Positions 10,551-20,728 of a stretch of 64,000 nt of DNA are shown here, one piece after another. Each line of letters opens with the position of its first letter. Positions within the stretch are counted from its first letter, which is position 1. Location of the stretch: assembly GCA_947561585.1 (NCBI GenBank), contig CANNZV010002489.1:62001-126000 (forward strand), given 5' to 3'. A program made the translations under genes and the position numbers. A model generated the notes under the pieces. It saw only the letters and a list, made by a program, of their open reading frames with translations, was not told the origin of the DNA and made no database searches. This DNA is from Caprella mutica. Lineage: Eukaryota; Arthropoda; Malacostraca; Amphipoda; Caprellidae.

Positions 10551-11813
10551 GTTTTCTTTGATTAGAATAGTTCTGGGAAAAAGGGTAACTATTTTAAATA
10601 ATAGCAAGCCATAATTGTCATGCGCATTTCATGTCTATTTAGTTGCAGAAATCTTAGCTTTATTATAATGTTAACTATAAGTCTATAACACATTTTATTT
10701 ACTGATGAAAATTATTTTGAAATTCCTTCACCTCCATTAGATTTTCATTGAAATAGTTCCAAAGGTTCTGAGTATTAAACGGGACATAATTCGAATGTCT
10801 CCTTCAAAAATAAATGCCGTTATATATGCCCTCTACATTCCCTATGGTTTGCCCTCTTCCACTATTGTCTATTGTGATTTAGATTCAACCATTCTTTGTC
10901 GCTATCAATGACGTCACAGCCTGGCGTGGAAGTCCTGTTTTATGATGATTCTAAATCTTTCTGATTGAATTTTACGTATTTTGGTTATTGACAAAGGCCA
11001 TATATAATTCACACGTGACACTATATAAGTAGGTATTATTATGTAAAATATCTATATATTTGTTGTTAAAGTATAATCATATCTTGTTATCATATATAAT
11101 AACATATTTTATTCAGAGAATATTCAAGCATTAACTATCTCAAAATTGATTCATTTATGTTATCGGCCATGTAATGATCTAAATTAATGAGTTAAAATAA
11201 CAGTTTGTTATCGGACGCATAATGGGATGTTTTTCCAGTAATTGTCAGGGTGGACGGATGGATTCTTTGTTTTTTATCGGCCAGTCTGTCCGAACATTAA
11301 AATTTGATATTCTGATAATCTAGTGATCGGACTACCATTTTAAATAAAAAGTAAGTATTTGTTTATTTAGATTTCAAAATTCATTGATAAAGTGTAAAAT
11401 GTACATCTAGAAAAACATACATCTGGTACATCATAAGTTATTGAAACACGATCAGGAGTTTCAAAGAGGAACCATTCTCACGAAAAATACAACGAACTGA
11501 CCGATAGCTTAACTTTCCGACAATGATTGGAAGCTACCTCTTAAAATGTGGGGTGAAATGATTAGAAAGGGATACTAATCAAATAGAATAGTTTGTTCTT
11601 TAACATTCCAGACTGTATTTCTGACTATTTCATGGTAAATTTGTGCTTTAGGTCTGCCTGCTATTTACGGTATTTTAACACTAGGGTCACATAGGTAAAT
11701 TGCGCCATTGCGACTCTTTAATTTTTAATTGCTGCCCTCTCAAGAGAGGCTCTAAAACATTCTGAACCGAAATTTTATTAAAATGTTGCATAGCTTTCAA
11801 AATAAGACATAAG
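10551..11813. other. Gene-free DNA
   Basis: No exon or recognised repeat was seen. The stretch is AT-rich with no long open frame. Confidence 0.5.
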
Positions 11814-12065
11814 CCAGACTGTATTTAAAGGTAAATACTAAATTCCACCGACATGTCGGTGCAATTTTTCCCTCTTTGAAAATAATATTCTGGCAAAGTC
11901 TGTGGATTTTTAGCTATTTATTCCTATGTTACCATTAATTTTCAGTGGAAAATGGGTTGAATGTTGGTGGATCAGCTAGATAGCCTAGATTACTGGAAAT
12001 TTATGGTGGATTTTTTCAGCTTTTTATAAAAGTCAGTGGAATTTTGTGCACCAAATACAGACTAG
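11814..12065. mobile_element. MITE, family A (reverse orientation)
   Basis: It starts CCAGACTGTATTT and ends CACCAAATACAGACTAG. The interior reads CCGACATGTCGGTG, TTCTGGCAAAGTC, TTCCTATGTTACCATTAAT and TTGGTGGATCAGC in family order. It is 252 bp. The flanks GACATAAG and TAAATAAG match at 6 of 8 positions. Confidence 0.75.
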
Positions 12066-12153
12066 TAAATAAGCGCAGTGCATGATATAATTTATTACTT
12101 TATGTCTTTAACGAGTGTTTTGAAGCTATGACGTTTCTGTTGTTAGAGGTCGC

Positions 12154-12389
12154 CCAGACTGTATTTCATGGGAAATTCCACCGACATATTGGTGGAATTT
12201 TTCTCCATTGAAAATAATATTCTGGCAAAGTCAGTAGATTTTTAGCTATTTATTCCTATGTTACCATTAACATTCGATGGAAAATTGGATAAAATGTTGG
12301 TGGATCAGCCAAATTACTGAAAATTAATGGTAGATTTCTTTAGCTTTTTCAAAAAGTCAGTGGAATTATTTGCACCAAATACAGACTGG
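12154..12389. mobile_element. MITE, family A (reverse orientation)
   Basis: It starts CCAGACTGTATTTCATG and ends CACCAAATACAGACTGG. It has the same interior series as 11814-12065. It is 236 bp. The flanks GAGGTCGC and GGGGCCGC match at 6 of 8 positions. Confidence 0.75.
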
Positions 12390-12507
12390 GGGGCCGCAGT
12401 TAGTTAGTGGGCCGCAATTTACCTGCTTGAATCTATAGCGGCATAGCGCAATTAAGTTTCTGGTAGGAATAACATTAAGCTTGTAGAAAACACAAGGCTC
12501 TTCTGCC

Positions 12508-12690
12508 CCAGTCTGCGAAGCATGTACAATCAGTCTCCAGATATTAGATTTTTAGGGCAATTTCTCTCCAAAGATTTTCCAATTTCTCTCCAAAATGGCC
12601 AAAAATCTCAAAATACTCTCAAATGATTACATGTAAACATAAGAATTAATTGGAAAATTCAAAATTGTTGCCAGATAATTCAGGAGACTA
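12508..12690. mobile_element. Probable MITE fragment, B/C-like
   Basis: CCAGTCTGCGAAGCATG is followed by repeated CTCTCCAAA words like those of family C and an ATGTAAACATAAGAATTAATT variant of the common core (written here from about 12634). The right end was not found, so the limits are approximate. Confidence 0.35.
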
Positions 12691-12829
12691 ATTTCAAGGC
12701 CTCAATAGTCGCTGGATAAACTTCACTTTTGCAGACTTGCCCCCGCCTTTTAGATTTTTGTGACATGAAATCTTGGTGCCATGAAACCTTTAATGAAGTT
12801 CACTGTATCTGCTGACTGCTAGTTTGTCG

Positions 12830-13267
12830 CCAATCTGCATAATGTGTCCAGTCTGCAGAATATGCGAGATATTTGGGATATTCTCTCCGAGCTATTTTGA
12901 ATTAATTCCTATATTTACATTAATTTTGCTACAAACACTTCTGAATTAATCCCTATATTTACATTAATTTTGCTACAAACAGAATAACTGAATAAGAGAC
13001 CTCTACGAATACTTTACCAGTTTCTGCAGACTGGTAATGTGTCTCTTCTCCCGCAGAGATTTTAATTTGAGAGACAGTTTCTCTCTGACTCTCACAGTAG
13101 CAACTAAATTGATGGTTGCATAGGAATTAATTCAAAATTTCTCGCAGCTGAATTAATGGTTACATAGGAATTAATTCAAGATCTCCGGCAGAGATATATA
13201 ATTTCTAAAGTTGGGCTCAGATTTTTTGCAGAGATTTTGGAAAAATGTTCCATATTTTGCAGTCTGG
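12830..13267. mobile_element. MITE, family B, split by a B' insertion
   Basis: It starts CCAATCTGCATAATGTG and ends CATATTTTGCAGTCTGG. The flanks GTTTGTCG (12822-12829) and GTTTGTTG (13268-13275) match at 7 of 8. A B' element interrupts it after 18 bp. Removing that insertion and one duplication copy leaves a normal ~243-bp family B element. Confidence 0.8.
12848..13034. mobile_element. MITE, family B', nested, with perfect 8-bp target duplication
   Basis: It starts CCAGTCTGCAGAAT and ends TTTCTGCAGACTGG. TAATGTGT lies exactly on both sides (12840-12847 and 13035-13042). The interior is a 43-bp tandem doubling containing TTACATTAATTTTGCTACAA. It is 187 bp, non-coding, and inserted into a family B MITE. 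Confidence 0.87.
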
Positions 13268-13967
13268 GTTTGTTGTACTGCACACATCATGATTGTTTAA
13301 TGACTTGGCTGGAGGGTTTGGGGCTGGGGGGTGCCACGCATATAAGTATTTGACTATTTATGATGTTATATCTGAAAAAAACTGCAAACGTACCTTTCAA
13401 GACCCCCAAACTTAACCCCACTCTGCAGAATGCGTCTCTTCTCCCGCAGAGATTTTTTATTAGAAAGACTGTTCTCTGACTCTTATTCGTATCTAAAGAA
13501 CACTTCATCAGAATCTAAAATCTAGTTCAGTCACTTTGTTAGAAATGTTACAAGGATTCTGAAACTGTTTTGTTTTTGTTCTAGCATGTAACCTCATAGA
13601 CTTTTATTATTTTGAAATTTGAAAAAAATAAAAGTAAGATACAACCTTCATTTTCTCAAAGAGGAATGCCAAAATCAAAAAAGTCACACAAAAAAAAAAT
13701 GTGTGTATATTCCAAAGTTACATATGCTGTGTTATATATTGTGTTTTATTTAGCCATCTTTCTCTCTTTTATTTGAAACACAAACCTATTGCAACTTTGC
13801 AAGTAGAGATGTGTCCGAGTGAGTGATTGGATTTGGATGGAATCATTGAGGCTTATTATTTTGAAACTCAAAGGGGGATACTGATTACTATTACATAATC
13901 TTCAACTGCTCTATACTGTTATCTTTTATCTACTAGAAACTATCTTCTAAAATTATTTATTTTTCAG
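13268..13967. other. Non-coding DNA upstream of the metallopeptidase gene
   Basis: No exon was seen. A family B fragment lies at about 13418-13495 (CCACTCTGCAGAATG then TCTCCCGCAGAG). The first coding exon is preceded by a splice acceptor (TTTTTCAG, ending 13967), so a 5' untranslated exon and the promoter should lie further upstream. I could not locate them. Confidence 0.45.
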
Positions 13968-13975
13968 TGTTTGCA

Positions 13976-16900
13976 ATGGATATCATAAATTTATCTGATG
14001 GTGTTAAAGTGCCTAACCAGTTGTGTCTTGTTAGATGTCATTGCACCAATGCTTTCTCTGGCCAATCGGCCACAATTACTCATGAATCTGGAGGAGTGAT
14101 AACATCTAAATCCGTTTCTGTCAAAGAAGGAGGATTTACAGATCTTGTTAGACTACAACCTGGTAATAATCACATTCTAGCACACTTTGGAAATCATTCT
14201 GTCACCAGGCAGGTCAAGTATGAGCCACAAGACACAGAGAAGTTTATCAGGCTTATATATGTGACATGTCTAAATGAAGAACAATTCCAGGTATGTTTCA
14301 AATATCTATAAACTTTTCATTAGAACTTTGTATAGCTATCTATTTTCTATCCCTTTTGAAACTTCATATGTTGATGTATTTTTTTTGTATTATGATTAAT
14401 GTTTTATAGTTTGCAACAAATGTAACTGAATTCATATTCTAGTTTTAATTTACTTCTCAGAAATATCCTGAAATCAATTGAATACTGGTTAATCTAAATT
14501 TTTATGAATTATTTTAGCCATTACAATAAGTTCCTGTTGACCAGGGCCCTAAAGGAGCTGATAATTCAGTGAATGCAGCTGTCAAGAGAATACAAGCAGG
14601 CGCTTTGGCAATGCAAACATTTGTTGCTGAGAGTATGCATGAACATGGATTTGAGAGAAAGACTTTCAAGCTAGAACTCACTCCTAAAAATCTACCTAGA
14701 GTAAGATGATATATCAAATAGAGTAGCTAGCTATCTAGATAGTTTCATTTTGACAGTAGTTAGCTATATTCTGCTTATTACTATGCCATATGTAGCTATA
14801 CTATCAAATTGCTGCTACTCCTGTTTTTTTTTTCTACATAGGTTCATGTGCTTCAGCTGCCTATGACTATAATGGAGGTGCAAGGTTATTCTGAGGAGAA
14901 GCTTTGGGAGGTTGTTGCCATGCAGGTCCTTTCATCATACCTGGCCAATGCTAATTGCAAATACATTGCATTTCTAGGTGCTACTCGCTACACCAACAAC
15001 TCTGGTGAACAGGTAGAGTATACCTACTTACTTCTTCCCTATTGTATTTAGAATTTTATTATAGCTAATAGCTACTTTACAGCTACTTCCTTTAATAAAA
15101 AACTAATCTAATTTTTTGCATCACTAATCATTTTTCCAAAAATGTTACTGATAGATAGAACTATTTCTTTGTAGAATAATCAAAAATATTTCAATATAAA
15201 GTTCAAGATATTGAATAGATTTAATGTAGTTAAAGTAACATCCGCCAATTCTTGTCATTTCCTTTCATCTCTTATCTATTTGGGTTCCCCCCATTAATAA
15301 TTATGTCTCTGTTCAGTTGACATCAGAGTCAGCAGTTGTGTCCATGACTAAGGGTCACGTTTCTCTGGGTGGAGGGGGCCTGGCCCTAGTGGGTACTGGG
15401 GCACTCTATGCCTGGCCCTCGGAGGTTACAGACATTATGGATGCTTTTCATAGGGAGGACAAAGTCGATACGATGAAACTAATGGACTTCAGTGGTGGGA
15501 GGTAGGTCTATAAAATAAAGATGCTTTACTTCATTTAGTAGCAAGCTACTATTTTATAGTAGCTGACAGAAGCCATTTTTATTAAAGTATTGATCAGTAT
15601 TTAATAAAGCCAAATTCAGACTCATTTTTTGTCTGTTTTACTGCAGAATATATTGTAGCTGTCATTTTAATTCAAGCCAGAATACAGCTAATGTTGCCAG
15701 CTGTTGTATTTAGTCTATTTAAGTAAGAGTAGCTATTGGTATTTTAATTTTGTTCATTCATAGCTAATTAGACACATTAGGTTATTTTTTGAAAACTGTA
15801 AAGATCCTCAAGTAGCTAATGTCAATTTCTTGCTCCAGAGGTACGTATGGTGCTTGCTTTGGGACTCACTTGGGCTCGGTGATCCATGAGTTGGGACACA
15901 CTCTTGATTTGGGGCACACCAAGCACGGTATGATGGCAAGAGGTTTTGAGGACACGCACCTCTTCTTCACCAAACCAGTGGTGCACTGTGCCTTCTTCAA
16001 GCAAAACCTCAGGTTGCTACTTAATGAAACATAATTTTAGCTATTTCAATAACATAGTAATTGAGTGGGTAAGTCAATTCTTAAATTCACTGTTGCTATA
16101 TGTAATGATATCATTTGACTTTTTGAAGATCCAGTCCTTGCCTAGCTACTAATTAGTCTCCCCTATTACTTACCTATGCATTTATCTATCTAGGTATTTT
16201 TTTATTGGCTAATGTTTTCATTGAGAAAGTACATCCATTAAATCATCAGATATAATTTTGACTGCGCTATTTGGTTTTGATTGTAGCAAACAAACACATT
16301 ATAATCTAGCTGTGATTATATGAATTAATGTAACCAAAAACTTTAAATTTTGAAAGTTGGTTATTTGTTGAATGAGGTTCATTGAGCTATAATTAGTTTT
16401 AGAAAGTCAACATTTTTTGATAATTCAATGAGGATTGATTTATAAAAGTTTCAACATTTGGAATTCATTATGTCATAAAGTGAAAATAACACTAGTTTAT
16501 TTCTCGTTTCATTTGACTCCTTTAGGAGCTGCAACATAAAGTCAAGTCTGTCCTCGAGTTCTCTCATCAAAGAGCCAATCACCTTCAGTACCGATTTTGT
16601 GGTAAAGCAGGAACAGGTTGCCAACATCAACATGACAGTGGCACCTCTAGCGTCAGACTACGACACTATGTCCACTGACACGTCATCTTCTGACGCCACA
16701 GACCAGGGTGAGTGGTGACTAGTGTACAGGGTGAGTGGTTACTAGTGTACAGGGTGAGTAGTGACTAGTGTATAGGGTGAGTAGTGACTAGTGTACAGGG
16801 TGAGTGGTGACTAGTGTACAGGGTGAGTAGTGACTAGTGTACAGGGTGAGTAGTGACTAGTGTACAGGGTGAGTAGTGACTAGTGTACAGGGTGAGTAGT

Positions 16901-19659
16901 GACTAGTGTACAGGGTGAGTAGTGACTAGTGTACAGGGTGAGTAGTGACTAGTGTGCATTCCAAGAACAGCTCATCTGTGGTGATCTTCTTTCACGTTTT
17001 TTTATAGTTTTACTTATTTTAATGCTTGTAGATATTTTTTCATTTAGCTTTATTGTCTTACTAAACCAAAAAAATTAGCTATAGGTAGTTATTTTAAAAT
17101 TGGTATGGATAGCTACACGACTAGCAATTTGTAAGAATTGAAATTAAAAAACTGTGATTTGTGAAATGCAATAGCTATCTAATAGTTATAGCTAGTGCAT
17201 CAGTGACTCTTTTCTCTGATAGTATATCGTCATATTACAACATCATCATAGTACTAGCTAACTAATTTATCTTCATTTTTTAACTCAGATTCGGACGGTG
17301 CTTTCAAAACTGTACCCCATAAGTGCAATCTGTACGGTGACTCCGGCAAAACAAGCAGCAGTTTCGTGTCAGGTAACAGCATGACTGACATATCAGCTGA
17401 TGGCAAGCGATCTGTCAGTCCGTCATACAGCTGTGCAACCACAGCCAATAACTCTACAGAAAATCTGGCGTCTGGAGGGTGCATGTCCGCTAATCTCACC
17501 ACATCCCTTGTAAGTAACAGTTACCTTACACAGTGCACTATTTCAAACATCTTTTCCTAATATTTACTTTATCAATTTCACTAGATATCATTGAATTAAG
17601 ATTGAATTTTATTTATAAAGTAGTTAGCTATCTAATCATTGTATGATTTTTTTTTTCCTAAATTTTATTCGAGTCTTTTCATTCATTATATTCAGTTAAT
17701 TATTAGTTCTGAATATTTTTTGTTCATTTAGCAAGTGAATGAAGCCACTCATCCATTTGCTCTAAGTTCTCTCTTGCTCCTTCAGGTTGATCTTGGTGCT
17801 GGGGGTGTGAATGCAGAGTACCTGTCTGAAGAAGAGGACCCCTCTCTGATGCCCAGGGTGATGACCAGCTCCTTCACCAGCCTCAATAACTCCCCCCTGA
17901 CTGGGGGTCACAAGTCTCTAAGCTCCATGCCTGATTTGAGGGGCAGTGGTGGATTCGGACGGGTGAGAATGGGGGGGGGGGGCTATTTAGTACGAGTCAC
18001 TGTGATTATGTTTTTTCTTGCTGGTGGAACTTTCCCTGGCGAAATTTACCGGTAATGGCGTATTCCTATTCTCAAGAAGTGCAGTTGCTGCTGTTGAGCT
18101 CATAAATTCGCCACACCAATTGTATGTCAAATACAGAACTGGCTTATGGAGCTCAATGTTGGATTGGAGGAAAATAGGTAGTAGATCTGCTGGATTTTGC
18201 CTGTCATTTAGGCTTTGCTAGAATGAGCTGGCTGACAAAGCTGTCTAAGGGCAATAGAGCAGAGAGGAATTGTGAATAGCTATGAAGCTACCCTGTAGCT
18301 TTGAAAAGAGCTGTCAGAGAAACTTGGAGTAGAGAGACGTAGCAAGCAACAAGCTGAGGGAGATCAGAGAAAATGTAGGGACTGGCTATCCTCAACTCAC
18401 AAAAGAGAATTGAGATTTCTTCAGATTGGGCAGTTCTTTGACGACTCACAGACATCTTACAAGCTATTAGCTACTAAATGATTATGTAAACAATTTGGGA
18501 AATATAATTTCAGAAACTGACTTGGTACATCTGTTATAATGAAATGAGTAGCTATGTATTGTATTTGTAATTTTCTGAATCTTGATAACAATGTAACCTA
18601 ACTACTGAATCGCCATAAGTAGCGGCTGTGTTTTTTAAAAACTTAATCTAATAATAATCATCTTGCGAGTCAACTTCTCTTTCAATCTTTAACTGTGGTT
18701 ATTTTGATGAACTCTTTTCAGCTCTCTTCCCATCGCCTCAAAGTGAGTGTTGGTCTGAGGTCTTACTGGGCTAGAGTGAATGCTGTGATGCTGCACACTC
18801 ACAAGTGGCTCAATGAGACCACTAGTCACACTGGAGAGAAACCAACACAAAAAGGGTTGGTGCACTATAGCACAGGAAACTATTTGTTAGATTACTCAGG
18901 GTTTGTTAAGTCTTTCCACAAGACTTTTTGCTAAGCTCCTCCTACTTTTTTCAAGAGACTTTTGAATCATATAATAAAAAATTTATATAGCTACCTAGCT
19001 ATATAATTATTTATTTTAATTAGCTATATAGTTTTTTCTTATATAATTAAAAAGTCTCATTCAAAATGTTAAGGAGCTTAGCAAAAAGTCTGGTAGAAAG
19101 ACTTAAAAACGCTGTGTGAACGGTCCTTTATATTGTCTAGTTGTTTAAATCATTAAACAACCATTATTAAATTATTTAGTCACCTCTACAACAATTATCA
19201 TCAAAAAAAAGTATTTCAATATTTATTGATTGTATTTTTTAATAGTTTAGTTATATAAAAGTAGCAATTAAATTCATTTAGAAATATCTAGACTGTTTTA
19301 TAGAAATAATTTATTATGCAAAGGTTTGCATAAAAGAAAATATCATTTAATTTCTGTTTCACGACTTAGGAAGTTCTTTCTTTTTGTAACGTAGCTGCTA
19401 TAATGCTAAAATTTCCTATTTATCTTGTTAATATTTCAGTTCAGTGATAACCTCATCTAGTGGAGTGAGGCTGGTGGAACTGCGTGACATGAACACTCTC
19501 TCGTTCCACCACTGGGAGTACCTAGGCAGGGCCCCCCCTCTGCTCCACATCCCCTGGGCCCAGGTGAACAAGTGGCCCAAACAGAGTCACATTCACTTAC
19601 TCGCTATGGACGCATCTGGCAACCTTCTCAAAGACTGTATAATCCCTAAACCTCTTTAA
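13976..19659 (+). CDS. Predicted zinc metallopeptidase, YIL108W/Metallopep type, 10 coding exons
   Basis: Coding segments inferred from splice signals are 13976-14290, 14545-14700, 14842-15012, 15317-15501, 15839-16012, 16526-16707, 17289-17509, 17786-17962, 18722-18855 and 19440-19659. Their phases agree and give about 644 codons. Exon 5 encodes HELGHTLDLGHTKHGMM (His292, Glu293, His296, His302), an HExxH zinc site with a third His at metzincin spacing. This and the surrounding GADNS and LGATRY-type segments fit the poorly characterised Pfam Metallopep family (yeast YIL108W). Substrate and location are not known. Residues after about 340 are Ser/Thr-rich and look disordered, and the C-terminal exon is conserved-looking. 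No signal peptide or membrane segment was seen. The ATG at 13976 has GCAATGG context and follows an acceptor at 13967, so an upstream exon is likely. Weak points are the donors of exons 5 and 9 (GTTGCT, GTTGGT) and the exon 2 acceptor, because the stronger TTTTAG at 14518 would give a stop. Confidence 0.82.
16704..16956 (+). repeat. 23-bp minisatellite containing the intron 6 splice donor
   Basis: There are eleven head-to-tail units of CAGGGTGAGTAGTGACTAG plus TGTA with a few substitutions. The first unit overlaps the exon 6 end and its GTGAGT donor (16708), so each unit carries a copy of the donor. The array ends near 16956 and the rest of the intron is unique. Confidence 0.95.
17732..17785 (+). 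other. Alternative in-frame 5' extension of exon 8
   Basis: Two acceptors, TTCATTTAG (ending 17731) and TCCTTCAG (ending 17785), lie 54 nt apart in the same phase. Using the first adds 18 residues beginning QVNEATHPF without a stop. Which one is used cannot be told from sequence. The second has the better pyrimidine tract just upstream. Confidence 0.4.
18908..19104. repeat. Inverted repeat in intron 9, possible MITE
   Basis: The arm 18908-18940 begins AAGTCTTTCCACAAGAC. Its inverse is at 19072-19104, with 31 of 33 positions pairing. The roughly 130-bp loop is very AT-rich. It would fold into a long hairpin in the pre-mRNA. No coding content was seen and no target duplication is obvious. Confidence 0.75.
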
Positions 19660-19754
19660 TGGCATTTCTCTTAGCTTAACTAGTCATCTTTTATTCTCTT
19701 TTTAACATCTTTTAAATCTTCCAATTTTTATTTTATATGTTGATTCTTATCCAG

Positions 19755-19830
19755 TCCCTTGTATTTAATTTTTTTCTGTTCACTTTTGGCTCCGAAGCAG
19801 ACGCTAAACTCCCCACTGAATCAATGAATT
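19755..19830 (+). repeat. 3' tail fragment of an unidentified non-LTR element
   Basis: CTCCGAAGCAGACGCTAAAC with the upstream words AGTCCCTTGTATTTAATTT matches 45610-45690 in order and spacing. The shared 3'-terminal-looking segment suggests an old LINE tail. An RTE-type source is possible but not shown. Confidence 0.4.
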
Positions 19831-20572
19831 GCTTCGATAATTAGGTTCTGAATATCCTACCCTACCCATGTATTATCAGTTAACCTTATCTGCAAACACA
19901 AGGGGTCTTTATCAATTAACATTACCAAAGATTTGTTTCGTTATTGTAACATTTTATCCATGACAAACTGTGTTAAAACGATGTAGGTAACTGTTACATT
20001 AATTTGGTTTAATTGAATTTTCTATTTAAGCATTGATAACTGCCATATTGTATAAGTTTGAAAGGCTTCAATTACCAATAACTCTGAGGAGGTAGGTACT
20101 AACTGTTGTTTCTAACACTCAAAGAAGTGTTTCTAATGCTCTGCTTAACGCCTCACAGTATTTACTCTACACTTGGTGTGAATAATTCTCATCACCACGA
20201 ATGTATGTACCAATCTCTTATTTTATCCAGTACATTCATTATTCTATTTCAGCTTCTATTTTTATTTAATATCTAACTATTATCTCATTCTAGTCTCTAT
20301 ACCAAATAATATGTTACTGTATTTAACTCTATTAAAGTATAACATTCCATCTAGTCGCATCAACACCAAAGATTTACTTTAGTCTTTATAATTAAATGCT
20401 ATCTTCAATTACCGTACTTAACTTTTTAAATTATTTAGTGTGTCTCGTACAATCAGATTAGAAATTATCTGACTGTAGTCAGAATTAGAGGATGAATCCT
20501 TATAATGGAATATTAATATCACAGTGAATCGTAAGTAGTCTTAGTAACTAGTGCAGTGCTGTTACAAACTTG

Positions 20573-20728
20573 GGGTACGTACACACTTAAAGCGGAGCGG
20601 AGCGCCATTAATGTTGTTTGGTATTTGTATGCGAAGTCACTTGGCCATTCACATTGCTAGTGGAGCGGCGCTTCAAACAAACAACAACATTAATGGCGCT
20701 CCACTCCTCTTGTAGTGTGTACGTACCC
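20573..20728. mobile_element. Palindromic MITE with GGGTACGTACACACT ends
   Basis: The left arm starts GGGTACGTACACACT and continues to CGCCATTAATGTTGTTT near 20621. The right arm from about 20680 is its inverse and ends AGTGTGTACGTACCC at 20728. The element is 156 bp with long, imperfect inverted arms and no coding content. A target duplication could not be defined. Confidence 0.65.

Noticed and set aside
13967..13975. Start codon at the GTG at 13967
   Set aside because: This overlaps the splice acceptor G. The ATG at 13976 in good context is preferred, though an upstream coding exon cannot be excluded.
14518..14544. Stronger TTTTAG acceptor (ending 14518) for exon 2
   Set aside because: It would put TAA in frame after three codons. 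The CCAG acceptor ending at 14544 keeps the conserved GADNS reading frame.
16704..16956. Possible CRISPR-like array
   Set aside because: Units are contiguous 23-bp tandem copies without unique spacers, in a eukaryotic intron.
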